DNA of 64,000 nt from Deltaproteobacteria bacterium (GCA_016218915.1 JACRCQ010000073.1:162100-226099), one strand, 5' to 3'; counted from the stretch's first letter, positions 29,935 through 39,224 are shown. Numbers and translations: made by a program. Notes: generated from the letters alone by a model not told the origin.

Positions 29935-30846
29935 TCACTTGGCGCAGCAGTAGATCAACGTCCCTTCTGTCCCCGCAATGGTGCTCCCACAGGTCAGCCC
30001 GCTGGGTACCGCCGTTCCCGTACAGACATATCCGTTCGGGGTCGACCCGGAACATTGGGTAGACGCCGACGCTTCCAGCGAGCAGATCCCATTTTGCGAG
30101 CAGCAGAACTGGGTCGTCTTGCCACTGGGGGATTGAACGCAGCTGAGAGCAGGATTCGCGCTCTCCGGAGCGCCGCTGGTACAGCTGTAGCCCGAGACTC
30201 CAGCGCTCACCACCCCCGTGCAGTCCACTGCGGAGTCCGTCATGCACGGAGTACCGCCCGTACAACAGTAGTTCGTTGCGCCGGCGGTCCCCGCAACCCC
30301 AGCGCTGCAGGTCAACGACGTGTCGCTCTGCTGCGGCGTGTCGGAGCCGGTGCATGAGTAGCCCGCAGCACCCGACGTGCAGCCCACCGTCGAATTCACG
30401 GCGCACGTCGTGGTGGTCGGGGTGGTGCAACAATATTCGGTCACGCCGTCGGCCTGGGGAGTACCGGCTCCGCAGCTGAGCGAAGTGTTGTAGGTCGGTG
30501 GCGCGTACGCGCCCGTGCAGGCGTAGCCGATCGAGCCGGACGCGCAAGCCACATCGGGGTTCGCTCCACAGATCGCTACGGTGGCGTCGAGACAGCAGTA
30601 GGAAGTCGTGCCGTCCGCTTCGCCGTGGCCTGAGCTACAGGTGAGATCGAGGTTGCTATCCTGTGGCGCATCGGAGCCGGTGCAGGAGTATCCGGTGGAA
30701 GCGCCTACGCACCCGGTGACGTCCGAGGTCTTCGAGCAGGTGTTCGAGGACACCATGGTGCAGCCGCCCACGGCCACCGAGGCGAGGAACGCAGCTGCTG
30801 GGAAAGTGTGTCCACGCAGCAACCAGAGAGCTCGGTTCAGGTCCAT
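29935..30846 (-). CDS. Cys-rich repeat lipoprotein
   Basis: 303-residue lipoprotein. The signal ends in a lipobox (AVGGC). The mature part contains about six imperfect modules of roughly 40-48 residues, each with the pattern GYSCTGSDTPQ, then LTCS, then a YCC or FCC doublet. The cysteines probably form disulfides. The last module ends GTLIYCCAK. ATG 30846 has GGAGG eight bases upstream; longer in-frame readings lack signal character. It probably faces the cell surface. I recognise the module only as a type common in myxobacterial lipoproteins. Confidence 0.82.
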   Translation of the reverse strand: MDLNRALWLLRGHTFPAAAFLASVAVGGCTMVSSNTCSKTSDVTGCVGASTGYSCTGSDAPQDSNLDLTCSSGHGEADGTTSYCCLDATVAICGANPDVACASGSIGYACTGAYAPPTYNTSLSCGAGTPQADGVTEYCCTTPTTTTCAVNSTVGCTSGAAGYSCTGSDTPQQSDTSLTCSAGVAGTAGATNYCCTGGTPCMTDSAVDCTGVVSAGVSGYSCTSGAPESANPALSCVQSPSGKTTQFCCSQNGICSLEASASTQCSGSTPNGYVCTGTAVPSGLTCGSTIAGTEGTLIYCCAK

Positions 30847-31019
30847 GGGTCTTCCTCCGTCACGTAGCGTCGCTGAGGTACATGATGCCGTTGTGAAGAC
30901 CGTCCAGACCGACGTTTCGTTAATGCGACGCGGGTCAATCTCTGCTGCCTTCGTGAAACACGGCATCTCGAGCAAGGCCAGTCCCCAGGATCCAGGACTT
31001 GCGCTATGATGGGAGCCCG

Positions 31020-32066
31020 ATGAGCAGCCAATCCAACCGCCGATGGTCGCACAAAGCGCGCCTGTGCTTCTCCATCGCTTGCCTCGGTGCTGCTTCGTGC
31101 TCCTCTGACGTCGCGCCCACAGGCTCGGACACAATCGCTCGCGTCACCAGCCCGGATGTCGGCGGGTGCGCCTGTCCCGGCAGCGGCGGCTGCAGCGCGC
31201 TTTCCTATGGGGACATCCCGGCGGACAACATCTACTACATCACCACATTCGGCGGAGGCACGGACACGCAGACCATGTCGTGCGGTGGCACGGCCGACGG
31301 AACGTGGGCGTACATCGCGAATCGGGAGCGCTTCGGCTGCGGCGCCAAGGTGAAGGTCGAGGCCAACGGCAAGAGCTGCGTGGCGGAGGTGGCAGACTGC
31401 GGCCCGAACAAGTGCGTGGAGGAGGCTGCGTGCTACTGCTCGTGCAACGGCCATTTTCCGATCATCGACGCGAGCCCGTTCATCACCAAGTACCTGTTCA
31501 ACTCCTCGAGCGCCGGATGGTCGGACAAGACCAAGGTCACGGCTGTGCAGGTCGGTGATGGCTCGACCGTGGGCTGTCCGGGCAAGAGCACGGGCGGCGG
31601 AGCAGGAGCGGGCGGCTCGTCCGGAAGCGGGGGCGTGGGCGGCGCCGGTGGCAGCAGCGGGCAAGGGGGGAGCAACCCGGAAGGCGGAAGCAGCGGCGAA
31701 GGCGGCACGTCAGCAGGAGGCGCCGGCGGCGATCCAGGGGTTGGTGGAAGCGCGGGCGAGGGATACGGAGGCGGCCCCGGGGGCGCGGGTGGGACGGAAG
31801 AGTATGGCGGCGAAGGCGGCTCTGCCGGCTGTTTTCCCGGACAGAAGAGAGCCTGCAAGTGCACCGGAGGAGGCCAGGGGGAGCACGTCTGCAACGACGA
31901 AGGCACGGCCTTCGGCGACTGCACGGGGTGCAAGATCGCCGCGACAAGCTCTGGGAGCCAAGGCGCATGCGGCTGCGGCCTGGCAGCAGATGATCCAGGC
32001 GGCACATGGCTGGCGGGTCTGTTGATGGCGCTGGTGGGGCTCCGGCGTCGACGACGACCCGGCTGA
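31020..32066 (+). CDS. Double-psi barrel surface protein with MYXO-CTERM
   Basis: 348 residues. The signal ends at GAASC (lipobox-like). A double-psi beta-barrel domain of the barwin/expansin/RlpA type follows (about 55-180): SYGDIPADNIYYITTFGGG, then FGCGAKVKVEANGKSC, VADCGP and IDASPFITKYLF. Such domains bind or cleave cell-wall glycans. A long Gly/Ser/Ala linker (about 195-285) and a Cys cluster lead to a MYXO-CTERM tail: CGCGLAADDPG, a hydrophobic helix, then GLRRRRRPG. ATG 31020 follows GGGAG. It diverges from the Cys-rich gene at 30846. Confidence 0.85.
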   Translation: MSSQSNRRWSHKARLCFSIACLGAASCSSDVAPTGSDTIARVTSPDVGGCACPGSGGCSALSYGDIPADNIYYITTFGGGTDTQTMSCGGTADGTWAYIANRERFGCGAKVKVEANGKSCVAEVADCGPNKCVEEAACYCSCNGHFPIIDASPFITKYLFNSSSAGWSDKTKVTAVQVGDGSTVGCPGKSTGGGAGAGGSSGSGGVGGAGGSSGQGGSNPEGGSSGEGGTSAGGAGGDPGVGGSAGEGYGGGPGGAGGTEEYGGEGGSAGCFPGQKRACKCTGGGQGEHVCNDEGTAFGDCTGCKIAATSSGSQGACGCGLAADDPGGTWLAGLLMALVGLRRRRRPG

Positions 32067-32087
32067 GCTTCCGTATCCTGGATGAGC

Positions 32088-32543
32088 CTACTGGCTATTG
32101 TGCAGTCCGCCGACCTCCACACCCTCCAGGAACTGGGTGCCTCTCAGGTCGTTGTGATTGCCCCCGACCTTGCTCGGCTTGCGGACGGTGATGCCGGTCA
32201 CGCGGTTGTGATTCCCGCCGACGGTCAGCGAGCCTTCGATGATGGTCATCCCCATGCCGGCCCCGCATACCTTGGTATGGTTTCCGCCGACCTTCATGTC
32301 GCCGTGGTAGGTCCCGGCAGGCAGCGCATGCACCTCGTGGTTGCCTCCAAGGGTCGGGGGAGCTCCTCGATCCACCGTGCGGGCTGCAGGGTCGGCCGGC
32401 GGGGCTGGGCACCCCTCGGCGATCAGCGCATCACCCTGTCCGGAGCCTTGCGCCTGTCCAGACCCCTGGGCGGAGAAGCTTGCCTGGCAACCCGCCACCA
32501 TGCACACCAACGCAACCGAAACGAATGCCCCTGTCGTCTTCAT
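32088..32543 (-). CDS. DUF3060-like repeat lipoprotein
   Basis: 151-residue lipoprotein with a signal ending CMVAGC. A short Gln/Gly/Ser linker leads to a domain of VGGNH repeats (LGGNHEVHAL, VGGNHTKVCG, VGGNHNRVTGI, VGGNHNDLRG, VGGLHNSQ) that should form a small parallel beta-helix, as in DUF3060-type proteins. No catalytic motif was seen. It is convergent with the double-psi-barrel gene (21-base gap) and divergent from the next lipoprotein gene. ATG 32543 is chosen for the signal peptide. Confidence 0.8.
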   Translation of the reverse strand: MKTTGAFVSVALVCMVAGCQASFSAQGSGQAQGSGQGDALIAEGCPAPPADPAARTVDRGAPPTLGGNHEVHALPAGTYHGDMKVGGNHTKVCGAGMGMTIIEGSLTVGGNHNRVTGITVRKPSKVGGNHNDLRGTQFLEGVEVGGLHNSQ

Positions 32544-32641
32544 GGCCCAAGAATACCAGCTCGTGCGCGCTTTCAGCAAGGACCGCTGACCGTGGCGCCA
32601 GGACTGCATGCCGGGCCGTTCGTGTGCTATCATGCGGAGCT

Positions 32642-33448
32642 ATGCGCTCCCTACTTTCAATCGCGCTGCCCGCCGTCTTGCTGGGCTTCGCGTTTGCGGC
32701 GTGCGGCGATGGCGAATCCGGCACTGCAACCAACAGCGGCGGAACCGCTGGCAAGGGAGGAAACGACGCCGCCGCGGGCGGATCGGCCGGAAGCAAGTCA
32801 GGCGGCGCTTCCGGCGGCGGCCAGGCCGGCGCAGGGGGGAAGCCAGACTCGGGGCTGGGAGGTTCAGGCGCACAGGGAGGTTCCGCAGGTGCGGCGCAAG
32901 GCGGGGCTGCAGGCACTTCCGCGGGCGGGTCTGGGGGCACGGCGCAAGGCGGCGCCGGAGGCACAGCGCAAGGAGGCGCCGCCGGCCAGCAGACGGGAGG
33001 GTGCGGCCCTCCCCCCGGCGGCTCAGGCGGGGCTCCGCAGACCGGACCTTGCTCCTTCCCCCAGGGAGTCCCGGATGACGGATTCTTCGCCTTTTCGTGC
33101 ACGTACCAGGAGACCGACCCAGCCGTGGATGCCGACGTCAACGCGGTCATGGCCACGCTGTCAGGCTGCGGCATCGGGAGCGATTGCACGATCACCGGCT
33201 TCCCCGGAACCACGGTCGACGAGATATGCCAGAGTTGGTTTGCCGCGGTGACCGAGCAGCTACGAGCCAATGGGTACTGTGCGGGCCAGCACGCCGTGGG
33301 CTCGACGGACGAGATCGCAGTGAGCAATACCGGCTGCACAGGCAAGTGGTACGGCTACCACATCTGCAACTACGGCGGGGGCAAGGTCGTGTGGAATCCA
33401 GGCGCCCGGCGCGGCTGGTGGATGATCCAGCCCCAGTACTGCCCCTGA
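32642..33448 (+). CDS. Gly-rich-linker lipoprotein, unknown domain
   Basis: 268-residue lipoprotein. The signal ends in LGFAFAAC, followed by about 110 residues of Gly/Ser/Ala/Gln linker. The C-terminal domain (about 140-268) holds eight cysteines, for example FSCTYQETD, SGCGIGSDCTITG, GYCAGQHA, and ends KVVWNPGARRGWWMIQPQYC. The even Cys number suggests disulfides. I do not recognise the domain. ATG 32642 is preceded by CGGAG. It faces the protease gene tail-to-tail with a 22-base gap. Confidence 0.75.
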   Translation: MRSLLSIALPAVLLGFAFAACGDGESGTATNSGGTAGKGGNDAAAGGSAGSKSGGASGGGQAGAGGKPDSGLGGSGAQGGSAGAAQGGAAGTSAGGSGGTAQGGAGGTAQGGAAGQQTGGCGPPPGGSGGAPQTGPCSFPQGVPDDGFFAFSCTYQETDPAVDADVNAVMATLSGCGIGSDCTITGFPGTTVDEICQSWFAAVTEQLRANGYCAGQHAVGSTDEIAVSNTGCTGKWYGYHICNYGGGKVVWNPGARRGWWMIQPQYCP

Positions 33449-33470
33449 ATCCTCTTCCACTCCCGAATCG

Positions 33471-35600
33471 TCACCGGCCCGCGACGCAGCTGCGCCTTCT
33501 GCGGCGTGCACCCATCGCCAGGGCTGCAACGAGCCACAGCGCGCTGCGGCCTGCCCCCTGGCGCTCCCCCACTGCTCTGCACGAGCACCCGTCGTCCGAA
33601 GCCGTATTGCCGAATCGAACCGCGGAGCCGTCGGGCCCGGTTGCTCCGCTGTCCGCTGCCGACCCATCGCCCTTCGCGTCGCTTGGGCCGGAATCCTTGT
33701 CCGCATCCGGTGCCCCCGCTTCGCTGCAGCCGCCCTGCGCCGGATTCACCGTAATCGCAAAAGCGAGCGCGTCGTCCGCAGGCCCCCCTTGCGCGCTGTC
33801 GGAGAACCAGGCCACGCCTTCCTGAACCAGGTTGAAGTGCTCGGTGTACTGCTTGGGGGAGCACACGACCGGAGCGCGGAGCGAGAAGCTGAGCGTGATC
33901 TGCTGCCCTGTGGCCGTGGCTTGGTCCACCCCGGTCGGGCGGTTGGTCTTTTTCCAGTCCGGAGCATAGAAGGGGCTCTCCCGATCACGCGCCTCTGTCG
34001 TGCCGAGCACCGTGCCATTGTCCCAGGTCGCCCATCCTTCGTTCTTGTAGGTCACCGACGCAGTGGCGGTCTCTCCGGACACCAAGGTCGTGGGCGCCTT
34101 CTTGTCCACGATCGTCGCCTTGAATTGCGGACCGGTCGCATAGATGGTGATGAACCATTTGGCGCTGACCTGCGCGAACGTGTACTTGGCCCCTTCGCCG
34201 CCGTAGTTCATGTAGCCAGCATTGGCATCTCCATACGGGTCGTTGACAACCATCTTGTCGTCGGCCGTATAGCCCTTGATGGCAATGATGTGGCCTGCAG
34301 AGGTCAACTGGGTGGAGAGCGCCACGACCTTGCCCGCATCCAGCGCGGCCTTGATCTTCGATAGCGTAGCGGTGTCGTCAAAGTCGGAATTCAAGTTGTG
34401 CTTCTTCGCATAGTCCTGCATTCGCCAGGCCCATGCGGCGCCGCCTTCGGTACACCACCCATACGCTCCCCACGCGGTCTTGCCCGACGCGTCCCCCTGG
34501 CCCGTGTCGAACGTGGTTCCGAATGCAGTGTACTTTCTCGACACGTACGCGCCGTAGTCGCTGACGTGGCTCGTCGGAGTGCTCACGGTCTCCGGCCACT
34601 TGTCCAGCCGCCCGAATCGGCATACGCCCATGAGGGTCGACGTGGGTCCGCATGCCCAGTGGCCGTTGAAGTCGTCTGGCGTGTCGTAGACCTGGTGCAC
34701 GTACGGCATCGTCAGGTCCATCAGGGTCAGGGAGGGCGTCTCGGGCATGGTAGCCGCAGGCACATCCATGGTGCGAGTCTCGCCCGTGCGTACGCTCACG
34801 CTCCCTGCCTGGTGCGAGCCTTCCAGCGCGTAGTGGACCAGCTCCCCGTGCAGGCGGAGATCCCTTGGAAGCTGCCCTGGCAGAGAGGCAACTCTCGTGG
34901 TTTCACCTGCCAGCGACGAGGCATAGATCCCAACGGTCTGCCCGGGGACCGGTGCAGTGATCACCGGGGCCTGGGTTCCGGCGAACAGGATGCGCTCGCC
35001 AGACCATGCAATGGAGTACATGTGCTCCTGGAATTGTCCAATCGGCCGCATCGTGCCATCACGAAGCGCCACCACGTACGGTCGCTCTTCGGGAAGATCT
35101 CCTGGCTCGAACCGCGTGATCACCAGTTCAGACCCGCTTGCCCATCCGAGCACGCGCGAGGCATTGTCGATGCCTGCCACCTCGCCCTTGTCCGACGAGT
35201 CGCACTGCCACCGGACCCTGCCCCGGAATTGCAGCACAGGGCCTGCGACCGAAAGCGTGGCGCGTGGGCGCTCGTGCTCGACGTAGGCGAAGCACGCTCC
35301 TTCCAGGCTCCAGACCGGGCGCGACACGGACTGCGCTTCGCTGGCACGCTCGACCCGGATCACGCGACCGCCTTCGAGCACGGCCATGTCTGCGCCGCCG
35401 TTGTATCCGCGGTTGATTCCCACCACGCTGCGTCGGGTGATCGGATGGGTGTCGCTCTCGAGCCGATCCACGCCTGCTGCGATCTGGATGGTCTTCCCGG
35501 GCGCAACCCCGAGCGTCTGGGTGCGCTCAGAAGGGGGCGTTTGCGCAGCGTCGCATGCCGCGAGCAGCACGGCTGGCACGAGATAGCTGCTCAGTTGCAC
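33471..35600 (-). CDS. C39-like cysteine protease lipoprotein with MYXO-CTERM
   Basis: 709 residues. A signal with lipobox (VLLAAC) is followed by a beta-propeller-like N-terminal half (VVGINRGYNGGAD, WSLEGACFAYVEHE). A peptidase C39-like domain comes next: MPYVHQVYDTPDDFNGHWACGPTS (Cys nucleophile in ACGPTS), a His in TSAGHIIAIKGY and Asp in VVNDPYGDANAG. An Ig-like domain with WATWDNGTVLG follows, then an Asp/Ser linker and a MYXO-CTERM tail (CSCRAVGE, helix, GARRRRR). GTG 35600 overlaps the upstream gene by 10 bases and gives a clean lipoprotein signal. It probably processes surface proteins, perhaps its operon partner. Confidence 0.83.
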   Translation of the reverse strand: MQLSSYLVPAVLLAACDAAQTPPSERTQTLGVAPGKTIQIAAGVDRLESDTHPITRRSVVGINRGYNGGADMAVLEGGRVIRVERASEAQSVSRPVWSLEGACFAYVEHERPRATLSVAGPVLQFRGRVRWQCDSSDKGEVAGIDNASRVLGWASGSELVITRFEPGDLPEERPYVVALRDGTMRPIGQFQEHMYSIAWSGERILFAGTQAPVITAPVPGQTVGIYASSLAGETTRVASLPGQLPRDLRLHGELVHYALEGSHQAGSVSVRTGETRTMDVPAATMPETPSLTLMDLTMPYVHQVYDTPDDFNGHWACGPTSTLMGVCRFGRLDKWPETVSTPTSHVSDYGAYVSRKYTAFGTTFDTGQGDASGKTAWGAYGWCTEGGAAWAWRMQDYAKKHNLNSDFDDTATLSKIKAALDAGKVVALSTQLTSAGHIIAIKGYTADDKMVVNDPYGDANAGYMNYGGEGAKYTFAQVSAKWFITIYATGPQFKATIVDKKAPTTLVSGETATASVTYKNEGWATWDNGTVLGTTEARDRESPFYAPDWKKTNRPTGVDQATATGQQITLSFSLRAPVVCSPKQYTEHFNLVQEGVAWFSDSAQGGPADDALAFAITVNPAQGGCSEAGAPDADKDSGPSDAKGDGSAADSGATGPDGSAVRFGNTASDDGCSCRAVGERQGAGRSALWLVAALAMGARRRRRSCVAGR

Positions 35601-37723
35601 CCAAATACCTGCCACTCGTAGACGACCGGGTTGGACGTTTGCCCCTGCGTGCTGGTCACGTACAAGTCGTAGAGACGCACGCGCGTGGTGGTCACAGGCG
35701 ATGAGAAGGTGTAGTCCCAATCGCCCTGCTTTCCGGTCACGTAGCCGTCCGTGACCCACGACGAGCCGTTCCACCACTGCACCGTCGCAGCACCGAGCGT
35801 TCGGCCGATCTCGCTGCAGCTGTTGGCGGCCGTGCCGCTGCGCGTGTCCATGTGCATGGAGGTCACTTGCTTCTGTGACGACCACTGGTACTGGATCCAG
35901 GCGCCGCCTGGGCCGGAGCCGGCATCCAGCCACGCATAGGGCACGCAGTCCTGCGCTTCGCTGATGTTGTCGTTGGCACGGGCTGGGACGTAGGGATCGA
36001 TGGTTCCGCCTGCGGAGATCGAGGCCGTGGCCTGGGGCGCCACATTCTGGTTCGTGCAGGTCTGCTGGCAGATGCCGCCCTGGCACGAGGTGCCTCCGGG
36101 GCAGACATTGCCGCACGCTCCGCAGCTCGAGTTCTGGGTCAGGTCCGTCTCACAACCGTTCGGCTGCTTGTTGCCGTCACAGTCGCCCCAGCCTCCGGAG
36201 CAGCTGCCGTTGCACGTGCCGTTCGAGCAGGTGCGCGATGCCATGTGGTTGGAGGAGCAGACCGTCCCGCATCCGTTGCAGTTGTCCGGGTCGACGTGCA
36301 GATCCAGGCATTGGCTGCCGCATTGCGAGTAGGGCGCCTGGCACGAGAGCACGCAAAGCCCATTGGAGCAGGCGGTGTTCACCCCGCAGACGTGCCCGCA
36401 GGTTCCGCAATTGGAGTTGTCGCTCTGCAGGTTCACGCACGAGCCGGAGCAATTGGTCAGGCCGGGCTGGCAGGAAAGCACGCAGCTGCCTCCGCTGCAC
36501 GCGGTGCCGGCTCCGCATTGGTGAGAGCAGGTCCCGCAGTTGGCATTGTCGGTCTGCAGGTTCACGCAAGTGCCTGCGCATTCGGTCTGCCCTGGCTGGC
36601 ACGACACCACGCAAGTGCCGCTCGTGCACACCGTCCCGGAGCCGCACGCGTTGGAGCATGAGCCGCAGTTGTAGTTGTCGGTCTGCAGGTTCACGCACAT
36701 TCCCTGGCACTCGGTCAGGCCCGCCTGGCATGACAGCTTGCACTGGCCTGCGGTGCACACCGTGCCTGCGCCACAGGGCAGGTAGCACGACCCGCAGTTG
36801 CTGTTGTCGCTCTGCAGGTTGACGCAGGTGCCTCCGCAGTTGGTCATCCCTGCGCCGCAGTCGATCACGCAGGTTCCGCCGGCGCAGGTGGTGCCCGCGC
36901 TGCAAGCGTGTCCGCATACACCGCAGTTGGCGTTGTCGGTCTGCATGTTCACGCAGATTCCTGCGCAGTTCGCAGACCCCGGCGGACAGGAGACCATGCA
37001 GACCGCTGCCACGCAGACGGTGCCCGCATTGCAGCCGTGGCCGCAGGAGCCGCAATTCCAGTTGTCGGTCTGCAGGTCCACGCACACGCCGGTGCACGTC
37101 TGCTTCGGCGCCTGACATGGGATCACGCAAAGGCCGGACACGCAATTCTCATCGACGCCGCAGCTCTTCGCGCACTGCCCGCAGTTCGCATTGTCCGTGT
37201 TCAGGTCCACGCAGTCCCCGCCGCATTGGACCTTGCCGGGCGAGCACTCGGTCACGCACGAGCCGGCCACGCATGTCTGCCCGAGGTTGCAGCCCTTGGA
37301 GCAAGCGCCGCAGTTGGAGGGGTCGGTCTGGGTGTTGACGCACGACGAGCCGCATTGCGTCAGGCCGGATTGGCATTGGGATGCGCACGACCCAGCGGTA
37401 CAAACCGTGCCGGAGCCGCATGGGTGCCCGCACGCGCCGCAATTCATCGGGTCGTTGTTGGTATCTGCGCACACGCCGTTGCAGTTGATCTTGGGAGCCG
37501 TACAGCTCACCGGCTCCGTGGCTGCATCACCGGCGCTCCCGGCCTGCCCGTCTGGCTTCGCGCCTGCGACCCCGTCATTGGACGCATCTCCTTGGGCCCC
37601 GCCGGAGCCCCCACTGGCCGGATAGGGGCCCGCTACCCCGCCCTCGCCGTTCGCGCACCCACTCAAGCCCATGGCTGCCCATGCAGCCACCGCGATCCAA
37701 CACCCAAGGGAGTTCGTCTTCAT
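35591..37723 (-). CDS. Surface lipoprotein with eleven Cys modules and discoidin-like domain
   Basis: 710-residue lipoprotein (lipobox MGLSGC). After a Gly/Ala/Asp linker come about eleven tandem 43-residue Cys-rich modules (residues about 74-555), each like CVNLQTDNANCG.CGH.C..GT.C..G.C. A C-terminal discoidin / F5/8-type-C-like domain follows, with a jelly-roll pattern: APQATASISAGGTIDPYVP, WIQYQWSSQKQVTSMHMDT, WDYTFSSPVTTTRVRLYDLY. Such domains bind glycans, so this looks like a stalked adhesin. ATG 37723 has GGAG upstream. It overlaps the protease gene by 10 bases, so the two should be made together. Confidence 0.85.
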   Translation of the reverse strand: MKTNSLGCWIAVAAWAAMGLSGCANGEGGVAGPYPASGGSGGAQGDASNDGVAGAKPDGQAGSAGDAATEPVSCTAPKINCNGVCADTNNDPMNCGACGHPCGSGTVCTAGSCASQCQSGLTQCGSSCVNTQTDPSNCGACSKGCNLGQTCVAGSCVTECSPGKVQCGGDCVDLNTDNANCGQCAKSCGVDENCVSGLCVIPCQAPKQTCTGVCVDLQTDNWNCGSCGHGCNAGTVCVAAVCMVSCPPGSANCAGICVNMQTDNANCGVCGHACSAGTTCAGGTCVIDCGAGMTNCGGTCVNLQSDNSNCGSCYLPCGAGTVCTAGQCKLSCQAGLTECQGMCVNLQTDNYNCGSCSNACGSGTVCTSGTCVVSCQPGQTECAGTCVNLQTDNANCGTCSHQCGAGTACSGGSCVLSCQPGLTNCSGSCVNLQSDNSNCGTCGHVCGVNTACSNGLCVLSCQAPYSQCGSQCLDLHVDPDNCNGCGTVCSSNHMASRTCSNGTCNGSCSGGWGDCDGNKQPNGCETDLTQNSSCGACGNVCPGGTSCQGGICQQTCTNQNVAPQATASISAGGTIDPYVPARANDNISEAQDCVPYAWLDAGSGPGGAWIQYQWSSQKQVTSMHMDTRSGTAANSCSEIGRTLGAATVQWWNGSSWVTDGYVTGKQGDWDYTFSSPVTTTRVRLYDLYVTSTQGQTSNPVVYEWQVFGCN
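36058..37504 (-). repeat. Eleven 129-bp tandem coding repeats
   Basis: DNA copies of the 43-codon Cys module described for the surrounding gene, in direct tandem with no spacers. Strongly repeated tracts include the segments coding for VNLQTDNANCG. They are protein repeats and could change number by recombination. Confidence 0.85.
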
Positions 37724-37860
37724 GGCCACGCTCCAGACGATCGCAAACATCGCCTCACAACCATGAAAGCAGGTTCTCGGCAAGCGCGCAACTTGGGGAG
37801 CGAACCGATCACGTGCCTTCCTGCATCAGGCGCGCTTCGTGATATGCTCCGGCTCGACGA

Positions 37861-38229
37861 ATGGCGTACGAGATCGTCGTCCACCAGGAGCTGAGAATCG
37901 TTGAAGTCGTCCTCCACGGGCGGCGCGACGAGCACGAGCCGTTCCAATCCCGTCTCGACGTGGATGCGGCGTTGCGTGCCAACGGTTTCACCTGGATTCT
38001 TGCCGATCTCTGCGACGTCGAGCTTCCTGGCATCCAGACCTTGATGTCGTTCAACGCCACGCATCGCGAAGTCCTACCGCCGGGCGTGAAGATCGCAGCC
38101 CTGTGCAACGAGGCGCTCGCCACGCACCCGGACTTGGTATTCAGCGAGAATGTGGGGGTCAACCGCGGGATGACCATGGCCATCTTCATCAGACGCGATG
38201 AGGCGATTCGCTGGCTGACCGGCAGGTAG
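37861..38229 (+). CDS. Small cytoplasmic protein, SpoIIAA/STAS-like
   Basis: 122-residue protein without a signal or membrane segment, unusual in this lipoprotein region. The pattern MAYEIVVHQELRIVEVVLHGRR, then WILADLCDVELPGIQTL and AIFIRRDEAIRWLTG resembles the alternating strands and helices of STAS/SpoIIAA-like proteins. I am not certain of the family. It diverges from the Cys-module gene and its stop lies 5 bases from the convergent next gene. Confidence 0.65.
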   Translation: MAYEIVVHQELRIVEVVLHGRRDEHEPFQSRLDVDAALRANGFTWILADLCDVELPGIQTLMSFNATHREVLPPGVKIAALCNEALATHPDLVFSENVGVNRGMTMAIFIRRDEAIRWLTGR

Positions 38230-38234
38230 CGCGA

Positions 38235-39224
38235 CTACTTGCAGACGCAGGCGACCGTCTGGTCGCCGTACACGCAGCCGCCCGTGGTCTCCTGGGGGCA
38301 GAGCGTCAGCGCCGGGCTCTTGCAGTCGAGCACGCATGCTTCGCAGGCCGTGGTCAGCGCGTCATGGTTGCCGTACTGATCCCCACAGCTCGAGTTGCCT
38401 CCGGCGCATCCGTCGCGGCAGGCGTTGAACGATGCATAGGCTCCGATGATTCCGGTCTTGTGGCAGTCGTAGGTCTGCCCGGCCAACTCCGTACACACGT
38501 ATTGCCAAGCGGTGTGCTCGAACAGCAGGCACTGCTGTCCTGGGGGGCAGTTGATCGACAGCTGCTGGGCCTCGCAGGTCCCCAACGCGGTGCACTTGCT
38601 GCCCGATGGGCAGTTGCCACAGGTGCCGCCGCAGGAATCCGGGCCGCAGTTCTTCCCTGTGCACTGGGGCTCGCACGGCTTCAGCTCGCAGGTCCCTGAA
38701 GGGCTGCACACGCTGTCCGCGTTGCAGGTGCCGCACGAACCACCGCATGCGTCGGGGCCGCACTCCTTGGCCCCGCATTGAGGTTCACAGGGTTTCGGCT
38801 CGCATGCACCCTGGCTCGTGCAGATGCTGTCCGCGTCGCAGGTTCCGCAGGTTCCACCGCACGAATCCGGTCCGCACTTCTTGCCACTGCAAGCTGGCTG
38901 GCATGGCGTGGCACTGCACGTGCCTTCCGCGGTGCAGGTGCTGTCCGCATCGCAGGTTCCGCAGGTTCCGCCGCAGGAATCCGGCCCGCAGGTTCGTCCA
39001 GTGCACGCAGGCTGGCATGGCTTGACCTCGCAAGTCCCTTGGGTCGAGCACGTCTTGCCGTTGCTGCACGTCCCGCAGGTTCCATCGCAGCCGTCCGGGC
39101 CACACTGACGGCTTCCGCACGACGGTTGACAGGTGGGCGTGGTCTTTTCGGCAGGCGCGTCGGAGCTGCCGCAGGCGACAGCGAGCAACAAGGCCGGGAC
39201 GCCAAGAAAGGAGCGATGGTTCAT
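38235..39224 (-). CDS. Cys-rich repeat lipoprotein (CGPDSCGGTCG modules)
   Basis: 329-residue lipoprotein with a short signal ending LLAVAC. Five near-identical modules of about 36 residues follow, centred on CGPDSCGGTCGTC with flanking CxPxC and CxxxGTC. They are related in style but different in sequence from the modules at 35591. A separate Cys-rich C-terminal domain ends the protein (CLLFEHTAWQYVC, YDCHKTGIIG, CEACVLDCK, VACVCK). ATG 39224 is chosen; another three codons upstream (39233) is possible, and neither has a good ribosome site. Likely a disulfide-rich surface stalk. Confidence 0.8.
   Translation of the reverse strand: MNHRSFLGVPALLLAVACGSSDAPAEKTTPTCQPSCGSRQCGPDGCDGTCGTCSNGKTCSTQGTCEVKPCQPACTGRTCGPDSCGGTCGTCDADSTCTAEGTCSATPCQPACSGKKCGPDSCGGTCGTCDADSICTSQGACEPKPCEPQCGAKECGPDACGGSCGTCNADSVCSPSGTCELKPCEPQCTGKNCGPDSCGGTCGNCPSGSKCTALGTCEAQQLSINCPPGQQCLLFEHTAWQYVCTELAGQTYDCHKTGIIGAYASFNACRDGCAGGNSSCGDQYGNHDALTTACEACVLDCKSPALTLCPQETTGGCVYGDQTVACVCK

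Noticed and set aside
31005..31010. TATGAT, and the similar TATCAT at 32633-32638, as -10 boxes before lipoprotein genes
   Set aside because: They lie only 4-10 bases before the start codon, partly overlapping the ribosome site, so a transcript would start at or after the ribosome site. No -35 was found.
36058..37504. Regular repeats that could be mistaken for a CRISPR array
   Set aside because: The units are 129 bases, have no spacers, and encode a Cys-rich protein module in frame.
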